The translations under genes were made by a program, and so were the position numbers. This document shows, piece after piece, positions 26,629 to 35,204 of a stretch of 64,000 bases of DNA (its first letter is position 1; the number at the start of each line of letters is the position of its first letter). Source of the stretch: Bacillota bacterium. Lineage in GTDB: Bacteria > Armatimonadota > HRBIN16. The notes below the pieces were generated by a model. That model was not told the origin of the DNA, did not search any database, and worked only from the letters and a program-made list of their open reading frames with translations. The stretch is from the NCBI GenBank assembly GCA_023511455.1, contig JAIMBJ010000017.1, positions 1 through 64,000 of the forward strand, in the 5' to 3' direction.

Positions 26629-27175
26629 GACAATTCTGGTGCTTGTTGGTAGCGGTGTACTACAACCTGCTATGCTTCTACCGCATTCTGCGTGCTGTAC
26701 GCTGCCAGAAGGATGACGTCGTCTACACCACGTCCAACAACGTCGAAATCCGGGTGTATCCGGGCAAGAAAACACAGTCACCATTCGACTTTATCGTGAG
26801 GTTCAAAGAATCTGGTAAAAGAGAGCGCACACCACGCCATGTGCATCTCATCGTGGAAATGTATGTGAAACACGCCTATAACCCAACATTAACCATGAAA
26901 CTGCGAGAACACATTCTCCAGATGTTCCAACACATTCAGCCCACAGACAGGTTTCCTCCCACCCTGCAGTTCTTCCAACCGCACCACGTTGAACCCTTCC
27001 GCGAGCTGGACGGAGTAGGTGAATTTACCGTAGAGTTTCTACTGGTCGTAACAGAGCTCATCGGTATCTAGGAAAAACAAACTATCCCAAAGGTTCTCTA
27101 ACCGAAAGCCTTTACAGAGACTTTGGGGTTACCGACCGCTTTTCGGTTATCCAGAAAGCCACGTGGCGCGGCTAA
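26625..27175 (+). pseudogene. Methyltransferase-coupled partner (candidate restriction enzyme), disrupted
   Basis: The intact part (26625-27071) encodes 148 aa starting MRQFWCLLVAVYYNLL and ending EFTVEFLLVVTELIGI. Directly after the TAG, another frame continues in credible protein text, KTNYPKGSLTESLYRDFGVT then DRFSVIQKAT, until a stop at 27173-27175. A single missing A in the GAAAAAC run near 27072-27078 plus a TAG that would read CAG restores one long frame. The frame then runs into the inverted-repeat element at 27153. I infer a nonsense change, a frameshift and probably a truncating insertion. Coupling to a methyltransferase suggests a cognate restriction enzyme, but no nuclease motif is certain; an assembly error could explain the frameshift. 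Confidence 0.6.
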
Positions 27176-27259
27176 GGAAGAAGCTTGGATGAGCCGTAAA
27201 TGAGGTAGGACGGGCTCGGCAGGATCTTCGCCCTCCAAGAGGCGTTCACGTGGCTTTCT
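27153..27259. repeat. MITE-like element with 13-bp perfect terminal inverted repeats
   Basis: AGAAAGCCACGTG at 27153-27165 is the exact complement of CACGTGGCTTTCT at 27247-27259. Inside, GAAGCTTGGATGAGCCGT pairs imperfectly with ACGGGCTCGGCAGGATCTTC, giving a nested hairpin. The inner part resembles the dispersed GGCTCGGCAGGAGCTTCGCCCTCC repeat known from several phyla. Total length is 107 bp with no ORF. It may have ended the reading frame of the gene before it. Confidence 0.65.
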
Positions 27260-27277
27260 CGACCACCCCTCGGAACC

Positions 27278-27307
27278 TTGACTCGCCCTGCTTCTACAGG
27301 ATACAAT
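27278..27307 (+). promoter_or_regulatory. Promoter for the amidase gene
   Basis: TTGACT at 27278-27283 and TACAAT at 27302-27307 are separated by 18 nt. They stand 33 nt before the ATG at 27341, which is preceded by CAGGAGAC. Confidence 0.6.
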
Positions 27308-27340
27308 CAAAACCCGTAGTTTCACAGGAGACGGCAACAG

Positions 27341-27994
27341 ATGCGTTTTGTCCGGACATTTTCCGTTATCATCTTGTGTATCCTCATCGGATGTGCTGTA
27401 GTCTGGTATCTTTATCGCACAGGCTATCCTCTGCCTGCGCCTTTGACACGTATCACTCCCCCTCGCCCGCCCGTACCCGAAGGCATTCTCATCCACCACT
27501 CCGCAACACCCTTCCGCCTGAAAGGCCGCATGGTGGATGCGAAGAAAATAGACGAAATGCATCGACAGCGCGGTTTTAGTATAGTTTGTGGCGAAAAAAC
27601 CTATCATATTGGTTATCACTACGTGATACTGCCGGACGGGCGCATTCAGCCCGGTCGCCCGGAAAACTGCCAGGGAGCTCACTCTGGAAACGGTTACTAC
27701 AACAGCAGGTACCTCGGTATTTGCCTCATCGGTGACTTTGATAGCCACGGCAGGTGGAATGGCAGACGAAGCGCGAAACAGCCAACCCCGGCGCAGATAG
27801 AGTCGCTGGTGAAGCTCTGTGCCAAACTGATGCAGAAATACAACATCCCCTTGCAGAACGTACGTCGCCACCGCGATGTCAGCCAAACCTACTGCCCGGG
27901 GGACCGTTTTCCCTACAGGCGGGTGCAGATGCTCATCGCGCAGGAACTGGAGAGGCGAATACAGAATGCTTCTGTAACGCAACCGACCCGTTAA
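27341..27994 (+). CDS. N-acetylmuramoyl-L-alanine amidase / PGRP-domain protein
   Basis: A 217-aa membrane-anchored or exported amidase. Residues 5-25 are a hydrophobic helix (VIILCILIGCAVVWYLY). The amidase_2/PGRP domain follows: zinc ligands are the His of EGILIHHSATPF (about residue 52), the His of NCQGAHSGNG (about residue 112) and the Cys of QTYCPGDRF (about residue 188), the pattern of catalytic PGRPs. GYHYVILPDGRI and YLGICLIGDF are conserved core strands. The enzyme cleaves the bond between muramic acid and the stem peptide during wall turnover. It is followed after 17 nt by an M14 carboxypeptidase, a possible partner in peptide degradation. Confidence 0.9.
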   Translation: MRFVRTFSVIILCILIGCAVVWYLYRTGYPLPAPLTRITPPRPPVPEGILIHHSATPFRLKGRMVDAKKIDEMHRQRGFSIVCGEKTYHIGYHYVILPDGRIQPGRPENCQGAHSGNGYYNSRYLGICLIGDFDSHGRWNGRRSAKQPTPAQIESLVKLCAKLMQKYNIPLQNVRRHRDVSQTYCPGDRFPYRRVQMLIAQELERRIQNASVTQPTR

Positions 27995-28011
27995 CTGCTG
28001 GAGGAGAACAG

Positions 28012-29697
28012 ATGCCGGACGTCTCTTTTGACCGCTTCTACCGTTACGAAGACCTGACGCGCATTCTACAGGCTTACGCGGAAGAGTATCCTCACCTCGT
28101 GCGCGTGGAGAGCGCAGGCAAAAGCTACGAAGGACGTGAAATCTGGGTCGTGACCGTTACCCGGTTCGATACGGGTGCTGATACCGAGAAGCCAGCGTTC
28201 TGGGCAGATGGTAACATCCATGCGACAGAGGTTTCCGCTTCCAGTGCGGTGCTTTACCTGTTGAACAAGCTCTGCGTGCAGTATGGACAGGACGCTGACA
28301 TCACGCGCGCACTGGATACACGCGCCTTTTATCTGTGCCCGCGCGTGAACCCGGACGGTGCGGAATGGGCGCTGGCAGACAAACCCAAACTCATCCGCTC
28401 CAGCACCCGCCCGTATCCCTATGATGAAGACCCCATCGAGGGCTTACGTCAGGAAGATATCGACGGCGACGGGCGGATGCTTACCATGCGTATCCCTGAC
28501 CCGAACGGCGCATGGAAGATTTCGCCAGACGAGCCTCGCCTGATGGTGCGCCGTGACCCCACCGAGACAGGCGGACAGTATTATCGGTTGCTTCCCGAAG
28601 ACATGATAGATAACTACGACGGCGTTTTGATACCCCTGCAGCCCAAGAAGGAGGGGCTCGACCTCAACCGCAACTTCCCGGCTAACTGGCGGCAGGAAAA
28701 GGAACAGCGCGGCGCGGGACCGTTTCCTACCTCCGAGCCAGAGGTGCGGGCAATAGCGCAGTTCATCGTCTCTCATCCAAACATCACCGGCGCAGTTACC
28801 TTCCATACCTATGGCGGTTTGCTGTTGCGACCCTTCAGTGATAAGCCCGACGAAAAGTTCCCCGCCGAAGACCTCTGGACATACCAGAAAATCGGGCAGA
28901 AGGGTACGGAACTGACCGGCTACCCGCACATCTCCGTTTATCACGATTTTCGCTACCACCCCAACGAGGTCATCACGGGCGTGTTTGACGACTGGATGTA
29001 CGAACATCTGGGCGTGTTTGCGTGGACGGTGGAAATCTGGAGCCCGCAGAGGCAAGCAGGCATCACCGACTACAAATATATCGATTGGTACCGCGAACAC
29101 CCCTTTGAAGATGACCTGAAGATGCTCAGGTGGAGCGATGAGGTGCTGGAAGGCAAAGGCTACGTGGACTGGTATAAGGTTCAGCATCCCCAGCTGGGCG
29201 AGGTGGAAATCGGCGGCTGGAACGCGCAATATGCCTTCCGTAACCCTCCGCCTGAGTTTCTGGAGAAGGAGATTGCCTCTCTGGCGGATTGGGTGATATG
29301 GCAGGGGCTGATTTCGCCCAGGCTGGAGATTCTGGAAGCCAGCGCAACCCCGCTGGGCGACGGCGCGTACCGCATCCGTCTGGTAGTACACAACGCCGGC
29401 TGGCTACCAACCTACGTGACCAAAGCGGCTCTGGAGAATAAAGTAACCCGTGGCGTCGTGTGCGAGATAGAGCTGCCTGAAGGAGCCACGCTGGAGACAG
29501 GCAAGCCGCGCGAGGAGTTGGGACAGCTGGAAGGGCGCGCTTACAAGTCTTCAGCTCCTACCGGCTGGGTTGCCGACCCCACCGACGACCGTTTGAAGGT
29601 GGAATGGGTGGTACGTGCCCCCAACGGCGGCGAGGTGAAGGTCACGGCGCGTCACGAGCGAGCGGGCACAGTAAGAGCAAGCATTCGGTTGCAATAG
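28012..29697 (+). CDS. M14-family zinc carboxypeptidase
   Basis: A 561-aa metallopeptidase. The zinc site is formed by HxxE in FWADGNIHATEVSASS (about residue 68) and the third ligand His in VTFHTYGGLLLRP (about residue 265); the general base Glu is in FAWTVEIWSPQR (about residue 345). LDLNRNFPANW carries the substrate-binding Asn-Arg. Residues about 420-561 are an accessory domain ending in the beta-rich VKVTARHERAGTVRAS. No signal peptide is visible, so it is probably cytoplasmic. GGAGGAG precedes the ATG at 28012; the 86-codon upstream extension overlaps the amidase and is rejected. It converges with the GH-like gene 4 nt away. Confidence 0.9.
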   Translation: MPDVSFDRFYRYEDLTRILQAYAEEYPHLVRVESAGKSYEGREIWVVTVTRFDTGADTEKPAFWADGNIHATEVSASSAVLYLLNKLCVQYGQDADITRALDTRAFYLCPRVNPDGAEWALADKPKLIRSSTRPYPYDEDPIEGLRQEDIDGDGRMLTMRIPDPNGAWKISPDEPRLMVRRDPTETGGQYYRLLPEDMIDNYDGVLIPLQPKKEGLDLNRNFPANWRQEKEQRGAGPFPTSEPEVRAIAQFIVSHPNITGAVTFHTYGGLLLRPFSDKPDEKFPAEDLWTYQKIGQKGTELTGYPHISVYHDFRYHPNEVITGVFDDWMYEHLGVFAWTVEIWSPQRQAGITDYKYIDWYREHPFEDDLKMLRWSDEVLEGKGYVDWYKVQHPQLGEVEIGGWNAQYAFRNPPPEFLEKEIASLADWVIWQGLISPRLEILEASATPLGDGAYRIRLVVHNAGWLPTYVTKAALENKVTRGVVCEIELPEGATLETGKPREELGQLEGRAYKSSAPTGWVADPTDDRLKVEWVVRAPNGGEVKVTARHERAGTVRASIRLQ

Positions 29698-29701
29698 CAA
29701 T

Positions 29702-32065
29702 CTACCGCCCTGTAACCTGCCAGGACACGATGGAATGCGGTGGCAGCTTTTTGCCCTGCCTGCTTGCTTCTGCATCTGTCGTGTTCAGCCAGAGCAGCTC
29801 GTTCGGGGCGCAGAGCGTGACGAATACGCCATCCTCTTCGCCATCCGCCTGTACCATCTGCCGGCTGGCGGTGGACAATTCGGGAGCTTTCGCTAAGCTG
29901 CTGCTGATAAAAGCACGATACTTCGCACTGCCTCCTGGGCCGTTGTACAACAGCACCCTTCCCTTGCCGGTGTTTGCTCCTTCGCCGAACAGGTCATCAT
30001 GATAGGTGTCATTGCCCTCCACGTCACGCAACCTGCCGATACTCGCAGGGGCTATCAGCAAGCCACCTGCCCGTACCCACCCAATGACCGCACGCCACAC
30101 ACTGCCCTCGGAGACATTTCCGTGCAGCAGTATCAACGCCTTAACCCGTTTCAGCCCGCCGTCCAGTATCTGCTCGTCGCTCATGTAATCGAAATCGAAG
30201 CAGTCACGCAGAGGTTGCACGTAACCCAGAAAATCGTTGCCGTTCAGCTTGATGTGCGTCTGCGGATAGTAGACGGCAATCTCCACAATCGGTTTGCGCT
30301 GTTTGAACTCGCTCCCCCATCGGATGAAGTTCTGGCGAGCGGTCTCGGTATCAAACAGGTTGGGATAATAGTAGTGCAGGCCCCTTGCCCCGGAGGCTGT
30401 AGCGTTGTAGATGCGGACGATGACACCGTTAGGGTCCACATAACCGGCTGGCTCAAAGCTGAAGTAAGCACCGTACTGTCTGCCGGCTGAAGCCACCCAG
30501 CGTGTCAACGAAAAGTTCAGTGCGTAATTGCTTGCCTCATTGGTGATACGTACCCCACCACCGACCTCAGCGGCAATCTTGCACTGCTCGCCAAAGTTCG
30601 CGCCGTGTTCTGGCGGAGCATGTCCCCCTGTGCAGAGGTAGATGTCACCTTTGGGAAAGTGTTTACGAGTTTCCTTCATCCAGAAACGTGCCCATTCGTT
30701 CATCGAGCCGATATACCAGTCTGTGAAATCCAGCCAGGCACGTTCGTTGGGTGCGTCTTTCTTGAGAAAAGGACGGATGTCCTCGAACTGGGCATACGTC
30801 CTGCCCCACGCGCGGGAAAGAGCCTCTATACTGGTGTACTTCTTTGCCAGCCACTGCTGAAAACTCTTCACGGCATACGGGTCACCTGCCCAATACCCTG
30901 CATGGGTATGGTAATGACCATAAATATCCGCTGTCCAGTCGTTACCTGTGGCGATGTAGATGGCTTCACCGTAGTTGCCCGTGATACCAAGCAGGATGGA
31001 CTCAATCACACCGGTTCCCCGATAATGCTCGCAGAACGCACGGATGAACCTCGCCACATGTTCTCTCAGCGCAGGGTTCCACAGTGACTGTACATCCGAC
31101 TCTTCCCCATGTTCCAGACAGACATAACCCTGATAACCGGCTTGTCGGTTCTTGTAATACCATCTGGGCAGACTGTAGGCAGAGCCAACAATCAGAAATG
31201 GCACCCATTTCATGCCGTATCGCCTGTATATCTCTACATAGCGGTCGTATACACTCCAGTCGTACTTGCCCGGCTCCGGTTCGCACAGATTCCAGCGCAC
31301 ATAGCCTTCGTGGCTGGTGACCCCCAGCTGCTTCAGCGCAGGCATCGCCGCCTCCAACGCACGGGTCATCGGCTCCACATCCTCTTTACGCGACGGGTCA
31401 AATCCCCCCACGATGAGCTGTCCCCCTCGCCCGATTTTAACCAGCGGGGTGACCTTCAGGTGGCGAATGTCTTCCTCTTCCTCTCGCATGATTTGCCCCC
31501 ACTCCAAAGGACGCTGTTTTTTTACACGCACAACACGAACGTACACCTTCCCGTAATAAGCGGACAAACGAAAATCCGCTCCGAGGTTCTGCCGCCCAGC
31601 AAACAGCGGATTCTTCAGCATGAAGATGGCTTTCTTCCATTCGCCCGTGCCCAGCAGACGCCCTCCTACCTGCTCTTCGGCACGGCGATACTTTGCCTGC
31701 AGGCTGTCTCCTGTGTCGCTGTCATATTCCAGTGTCAGCATCCCGGCGAGTGCATCGTCGTAATACTCTACCACCACATAAACGGGTGCAGACCATTCCA
31801 TCTCGCCCAGATCGAAATACAAAAACACCGAGGCTGGCTGTGTACCCTCTATAGTCGTCAGGCAGCGCAAGCCTCCCTTGCTGGTGTATGTCACGAAACC
31901 GTCTGCTCCGTTCAATACCCTGACGCCCTGCGATTCAGTTCCCTCTGCCGTTACCACGAAGCGCGCTTCGAACCCGCTCTGCCCAGCACCCTGCTGAGAG
32001 CGTGCGTACAACCCGCTGGCCACCGCGATACTCACCACAACTGCCCACACCAGCAAAAATCGCAT
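29702..32065 (-). CDS. Secreted TIM-barrel glycoside hydrolase-like protein
   Basis: A 787-aa exported protein with a signal peptide (FLLVWAVVVSIAVASGLYA). Residues about 30-190 form a beta-sandwich (ligand-binding-like). About residues 215-620 look like a beta/alpha barrel related to GH42 and other clan GH-A enzymes: GVTSHEGYVRWNLCEPEPGK, MKWVPFLIVGSAY, ILLGITGNYGEAIYIATGND (a likely acid/base Glu) and ITNEASNYALNFSLTRWVAS. About residues 640-760 resemble a trimerisation/GATase-like domain (VKALILLHGNV, WVRAGGLLIAPAS). The substrate is unknown, and assignment to a numbered family is not certain. Confidence 0.7.
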   Translation of the reverse strand: MRFLLVWAVVVSIAVASGLYARSQQGAGQSGFEARFVVTAEGTESQGVRVLNGADGFVTYTSKGGLRCLTTIEGTQPASVFLYFDLGEMEWSAPVYVVVEYYDDALAGMLTLEYDSDTGDSLQAKYRRAEEQVGGRLLGTGEWKKAIFMLKNPLFAGRQNLGADFRLSAYYGKVYVRVVRVKKQRPLEWGQIMREEEEDIRHLKVTPLVKIGRGGQLIVGGFDPSRKEDVEPMTRALEAAMPALKQLGVTSHEGYVRWNLCEPEPGKYDWSVYDRYVEIYRRYGMKWVPFLIVGSAYSLPRWYYKNRQAGYQGYVCLEHGEESDVQSLWNPALREHVARFIRAFCEHYRGTGVIESILLGITGNYGEAIYIATGNDWTADIYGHYHTHAGYWAGDPYAVKSFQQWLAKKYTSIEALSRAWGRTYAQFEDIRPFLKKDAPNERAWLDFTDWYIGSMNEWARFWMKETRKHFPKGDIYLCTGGHAPPEHGANFGEQCKIAAEVGGGVRITNEASNYALNFSLTRWVASAGRQYGAYFSFEPAGYVDPNGVIVRIYNATASGARGLHYYYPNLFDTETARQNFIRWGSEFKQRKPIVEIAVYYPQTHIKLNGNDFLGYVQPLRDCFDFDYMSDEQILDGGLKRVKALILLHGNVSEGSVWRAVIGWVRAGGLLIAPASIGRLRDVEGNDTYHDDLFGEGANTGKGRVLLYNGPGGSAKYRAFISSSLAKAPELSTASRQMVQADGEEDGVFVTLCAPNELLWLNTTDAEASRQGKKLPPHSIVSWQVTGR

Positions 32066-32147
32066 TTCCTGCCGTACCTCTCCTCACCAGTTCACCCCGT
32101 ATTTCGCATACATCGGAAAAATCTCCTCTGCCCATGCATTTTCGCGG

Positions 32148-32153
32148 TATAAT
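32148..32153 (+). promoter_or_regulatory. Candidate -10 box for the TPR/HAD genes
   Basis: A perfect TATAAT lies 34 nt upstream of the ATG at 32187. No convincing -35 hexamer is found at normal spacing. Confidence 0.35.
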
Positions 32154-32186
32154 GTAAACGGATAGCAAAATCGCATCTGCTGAAAG

Positions 32187-32750
32187 ATGAAGGCTCCACA
32201 ACACCAAACCCATCGCAAGGCACGGGCGCGGCTGCGACTGGCACGCGACCGTATCGCACGTGCAGATTACGGCTCGGCGATCCTCTTCCTGCGCTCTGCG
32301 CTAAAGCGGCTGGAAAAAGAACCTGCTTCTGCCTCCGACCGTGCCCAGTGCTATATTGAGCTGGCACGGTGCTATAACCTGCGAGGTGAACACACCTCAG
32401 CAATCCCCTACTGTCGGTGGGCGCTGAATCTGCTCGCACAGGAGTGGGATGCGGAGTTGGCACAGGCTGAGGCGGAGATGGAGCTGGGTATTGCCCTGCT
32501 GCACACCGACGAATGGCGTCAGGCACAACGTCACCTTGTTCGCTCCTACCAGACGTTCGAAGCACATCACCTCTGGGCGAAAGCAGCGCGGTGCGTGGAG
32601 AATATTGGTATACTGGCAAAGCGACAGGAACAGATAGTGCGTGCGATTAACGCCTTCAGCTACGCCCGACACCTTTACAGACAGATAGAAGACATTGCCG
32701 GTTTACACCGTACAGAAACTCAGCTGCGAGAGCTAATTCCGGAGGAATAG
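32187..32750 (+). CDS. TPR-repeat protein
   Basis: A 187-aa, helical protein with at least four tetratricopeptide-like repeats: ADYGSAILFLRSALKRLEKE, CYIELARCYNLRGEHTSAIP, MELGIALLHTDEWRQAQRHL and IGILAKRQEQIVRAINAFSY. No catalytic or membrane segment. TPR scaffolds bind proteins; the partner is unknown. It is followed after 10 nt by a HAD phosphatase reading frame whose ribosome-binding site overlaps the TPR stop codon. Confidence 0.8.
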   Translation: MKAPQHQTHRKARARLRLARDRIARADYGSAILFLRSALKRLEKEPASASDRAQCYIELARCYNLRGEHTSAIPYCRWALNLLAQEWDAELAQAEAEMELGIALLHTDEWRQAQRHLVRSYQTFEAHHLWAKAARCVENIGILAKRQEQIVRAINAFSYARHLYRQIEDIAGLHRTETQLRELIPEE

Positions 32751-32760
32751 GAGTACACTC

Positions 32761-33503
32761 TTGCCCCCGATACGAAGTCCCGTGCGGGCGATAGTGTTTG
32801 ATTTTGTCAACACGCTGGTGCCGCTGCGCGAAGCCGAGTTCCTGCGCATCCTGCAGGGCGTTTACGAGTATGTGCACCCGGCCGCTCCCCATGTGCCCTT
32901 TGATGCCTTCGTACAGCACTATGTGCATATCCGCGATGAACAGTATGCGCGCAACCTGCCCGAATTACGGGAGAACGACTTCTACGAGCGCATGGCAACC
33001 CTCTGGCGACGATTGACCGCGACGCCTCCAAATCCCAAACGGGTGTACGACATGATGATGCACTACGCGCTCGCGTGCGAGAAGGCTGTGGTGCCTGCAC
33101 CGTATCTGATCCTCTGTTGCGTCAGCTCTCACAACGGTACCTGCTGGCGGTGCTTTCCAACTACCCATACACCCCGTGTGTACACAGGGTACTGAACCGG
33201 CACGGTCTTTCCCGGTATCTCTCGTGCATCGTGGTATCTGCAGACGTGGGGATAGTGAAACCGAATCCTGATTTATTTCATATTACCCTGTACCAGTTAG
33301 GGGTATCTCCCGACGAAGCTGTTTACGTCGGAGATGACTGGTGTGCGGATGTAGTGGGAGCGTCTCGCGCTGGAATGCGCAGTGTTTACACCCGCGAGTG
33401 GCGCGTGGAACCAGACCCATGCGAGAACAACCTCTCCGCTGCATCCCCTGTTGCACGGATATCCTCGCTCACTGAACTGCCGGACGTGCTGATAAGAGGA
33501 TGA
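32761..33503 (+). pseudogene. HAD-superfamily hydrolase, frameshifted
   Basis: Two overlapping frames together make one HAD protein of about 247 aa. The first, starting at TTG 32761 (TAGGAG 7 nt upstream), has motif I AIVFDFVNTLVPL and a helical cap. The second has motif II AVLSNYPYTP, motif III Lys in VGIVKPNPDLF and motif IV AVYVGDDWCADVV. The switch falls near 33095-33115, where VVPAPY in frame 1 should join DPLLRQLSQRY in frame 2, equivalent to one missing base. Motif I has Val where the second catalytic Asp normally is. This may be a true decay or a sequencing error. Confidence 0.75.
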
Positions 33504-33558
33504 CCATAGCCCCATAACGAATCATCAATGCACACGTCAGTACGCAGAGGTGAGGCTC

Positions 33559-34683
33559 ATGCAAGCGATCAGGCTTATGATTCAGCCCGGCTCGACTTCG
33601 CGTAACAACTGTCCACTTTCCCTGCCTGTATCAGGCGAACCCGGCGCAGTGTACTGGCTTTCTACAGGAGGCTTGCGTCTGCCGGTACAGACCGCAGGCA
33701 ACGAACTGTGGTGCTTGTTCCCCGAACTAACTGCCGGTGAAACCGTCATTGCAACGCTGGAGCAGAGCGAAGGGGAACATCCGCATCGAGTTAGCGTGGA
33801 AGAAAGCGAAGACCGTATCGTCATATATACTGATGGTAAACTGTTCACCGCTTACATCAAGGCTGGCAACCCTGCGCGCCCCTGCTTCTATCCCCTGCGC
33901 GGTCCGGGAGGAGTGAGTGTGACACGTCACTGGCCGATGCGCCACGACGTACCCGGCGAAACCAATGACCACGTGCACCATCGCTCCATGTGGATTGCCT
34001 TTGGCGACGTGAACGGAGTAGATAACTGGAGCGAAGAGCCCGGACACGGCTACACCCTGCACCGCCAGACCCTGACCACGTACAGTGGTTATGTGTGCGG
34101 TGGCTTCGAGACGCTGAGTGACTGGACAGACTCGCAGGGAAAGAAGTTGCTGGAGCAACACCTGAAGGTACGTGTCTTCCCCTTGCCTGAAGAAGAACAC
34201 CTGATGGATGTGGAAGTGATCCTGACTGCCACAGAGGGCGATGTACGTTTCGGTGACACCAAAGAAGGGGGCATCCTGTCGGTGCGGGTGGCGTCCTCCA
34301 TGGATGTGCCTCGCGGAGGACGGATAGAGAACTCCGAAGGCGGAATCAACGAGCCGCAAACATGGGGTAAGCGAGCGCACTGGTGCGACTACAGCGGACA
34401 GGTAGAGGGGATTCCTGTGGGCATCGCTATCATGCAGCACCCTTCCAGCTTTCGCCACCCGGCGTGGTGGCACGTGCGCGACTATGGATTGATGACGGTG
34501 AACCCGTTCGGTCTGGCAGCATTTACACAGGGACAGGAGCACGGTGATTACACTCTGCCACACGGTGAAAGCCTGCGCTGGCGCTTCCGCGTGTGTATCC
34601 ACAGGGGCAATGCGGCTGAAGGTAAGGTCGCCCAGCGGTGGAATGACTTCGTGACTCCGCCAGAGGTGGAAGTGGCAGTCTGA
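33559..34683 (+). CDS. PmoA-like DUF6807 family protein
   Basis: A 374-aa protein of the DUF6807 family, often annotated as 'methane oxygenase PmoA' though the biochemical function is unproven. Recognisable parts are RPCFYPLRGPGGVSVTRHWP, GETNDHVHHRSMWIAFGDVN, VEVILTATEGDVRFGDTKEG and HPSSFRHPAWWHVRDYGLMT. Dense His/Trp text (DHVHHRSMW) suggests a metal site. Members are common in bacteria that break down carbohydrates. There is no signal peptide. The ATG at 33559 is preceded by AGAGGTGAGG; an in-frame GTG at 33550 adds three residues. Confidence 0.85.
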   Translation: MQAIRLMIQPGSTSRNNCPLSLPVSGEPGAVYWLSTGGLRLPVQTAGNELWCLFPELTAGETVIATLEQSEGEHPHRVSVEESEDRIVIYTDGKLFTAYIKAGNPARPCFYPLRGPGGVSVTRHWPMRHDVPGETNDHVHHRSMWIAFGDVNGVDNWSEEPGHGYTLHRQTLTTYSGYVCGGFETLSDWTDSQGKKLLEQHLKVRVFPLPEEEHLMDVEVILTATEGDVRFGDTKEGGILSVRVASSMDVPRGGRIENSEGGINEPQTWGKRAHWCDYSGQVEGIPVGIAIMQHPSSFRHPAWWHVRDYGLMTVNPFGLAAFTQGQEHGDYTLPHGESLRWRFRVCIHRGNAAEGKVAQRWNDFVTPPEVEVAV

Positions 34684-34754
34684 GATGGCTACAGGCAAAC
34701 TGTGGTAAAATATTACCAGCAACGATGTGCTGCGACAGCAGCGGGAGGGACACG

Positions 34755-35204
34755 ATGTTCGGGAGCCTCGGCTTTAGCGAAGTGATGATGATACTCATCA
34801 TCGGGCTGATTATCTTCGGTCCGAAGAAGCTGCCTGAGATAGGTCGATCGCTGGGCAACGCCATCCGCGAGTTTCGGCGCGCCTCTAACGACATCATGAA
34901 CACCCTTTCTCTGGAAAACGATTACAACACGACCACGCGCCGAAGCTATGGGGACTACAGCACCTATACCAGCTACAGCGAGCCGAACAGCTACTCGGAA
35001 CAAACCGTCTCACAAAGCGACATCGTAGCAGATGACGTGAACGTCGCCCCCAGTCCGGATGAGCCGTACAGCAATGTGTACAGCGAATCCGATACCGAAA
35101 CAGGTTCCGAGGCTTCCTCTGACAAGGCACGTTCGAGCCACCGTCGTGTACTGACTACGCCCCGCCCGTCTGCAGCGCATCGGAATACGCGAAGGAGAGT
35201 GTAG
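34755..35204 (+). CDS. tatA: Sec-independent translocase subunit TatA/TatB-like
   Basis: A 149-aa protein whose first 60 residues are a TatA-type module: GFSEVMMILIIGLIIFGPKK is one membrane helix followed by the FGPKKLPEIGRSLG hinge and an amphipathic helix. The rest is a long low-complexity tail rich in Ser, Tyr, Thr and Glu (SYGDYSTYTSYSEPNSYSEQ), much longer than usual. It supports Tat export, as used by the Gfo/Idh/MocA protein at 9437. TatC is not in the window. GGGAGGG precedes the ATG at 34755. SecG starts immediately after its stop. Confidence 0.88.
   Translation: MFGSLGFSEVMMILIIGLIIFGPKKLPEIGRSLGNAIREFRRASNDIMNTLSLENDYNTTTRRSYGDYSTYTSYSEPNSYSEQTVSQSDIVADDVNVAPSPDEPYSNVYSESDTETGSEASSDKARSSHRRVLTTPRPSAAHRNTRRRV

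Noticed and set aside
27072-27340. Possible structured RNA gene
   Set aside because: The folding is explained by nested inverted repeats of a mobile-type element and the remains of a coding frame; no known RNA motif was recognised.
27098-27982. 294-codon minus-strand frame opposite the amidase
   Set aside because: Its end is translated repeat DNA (EGEDPAEPVLP-type text is typical of dispersed repeats) and the rest is opposite a clear amidase gene.
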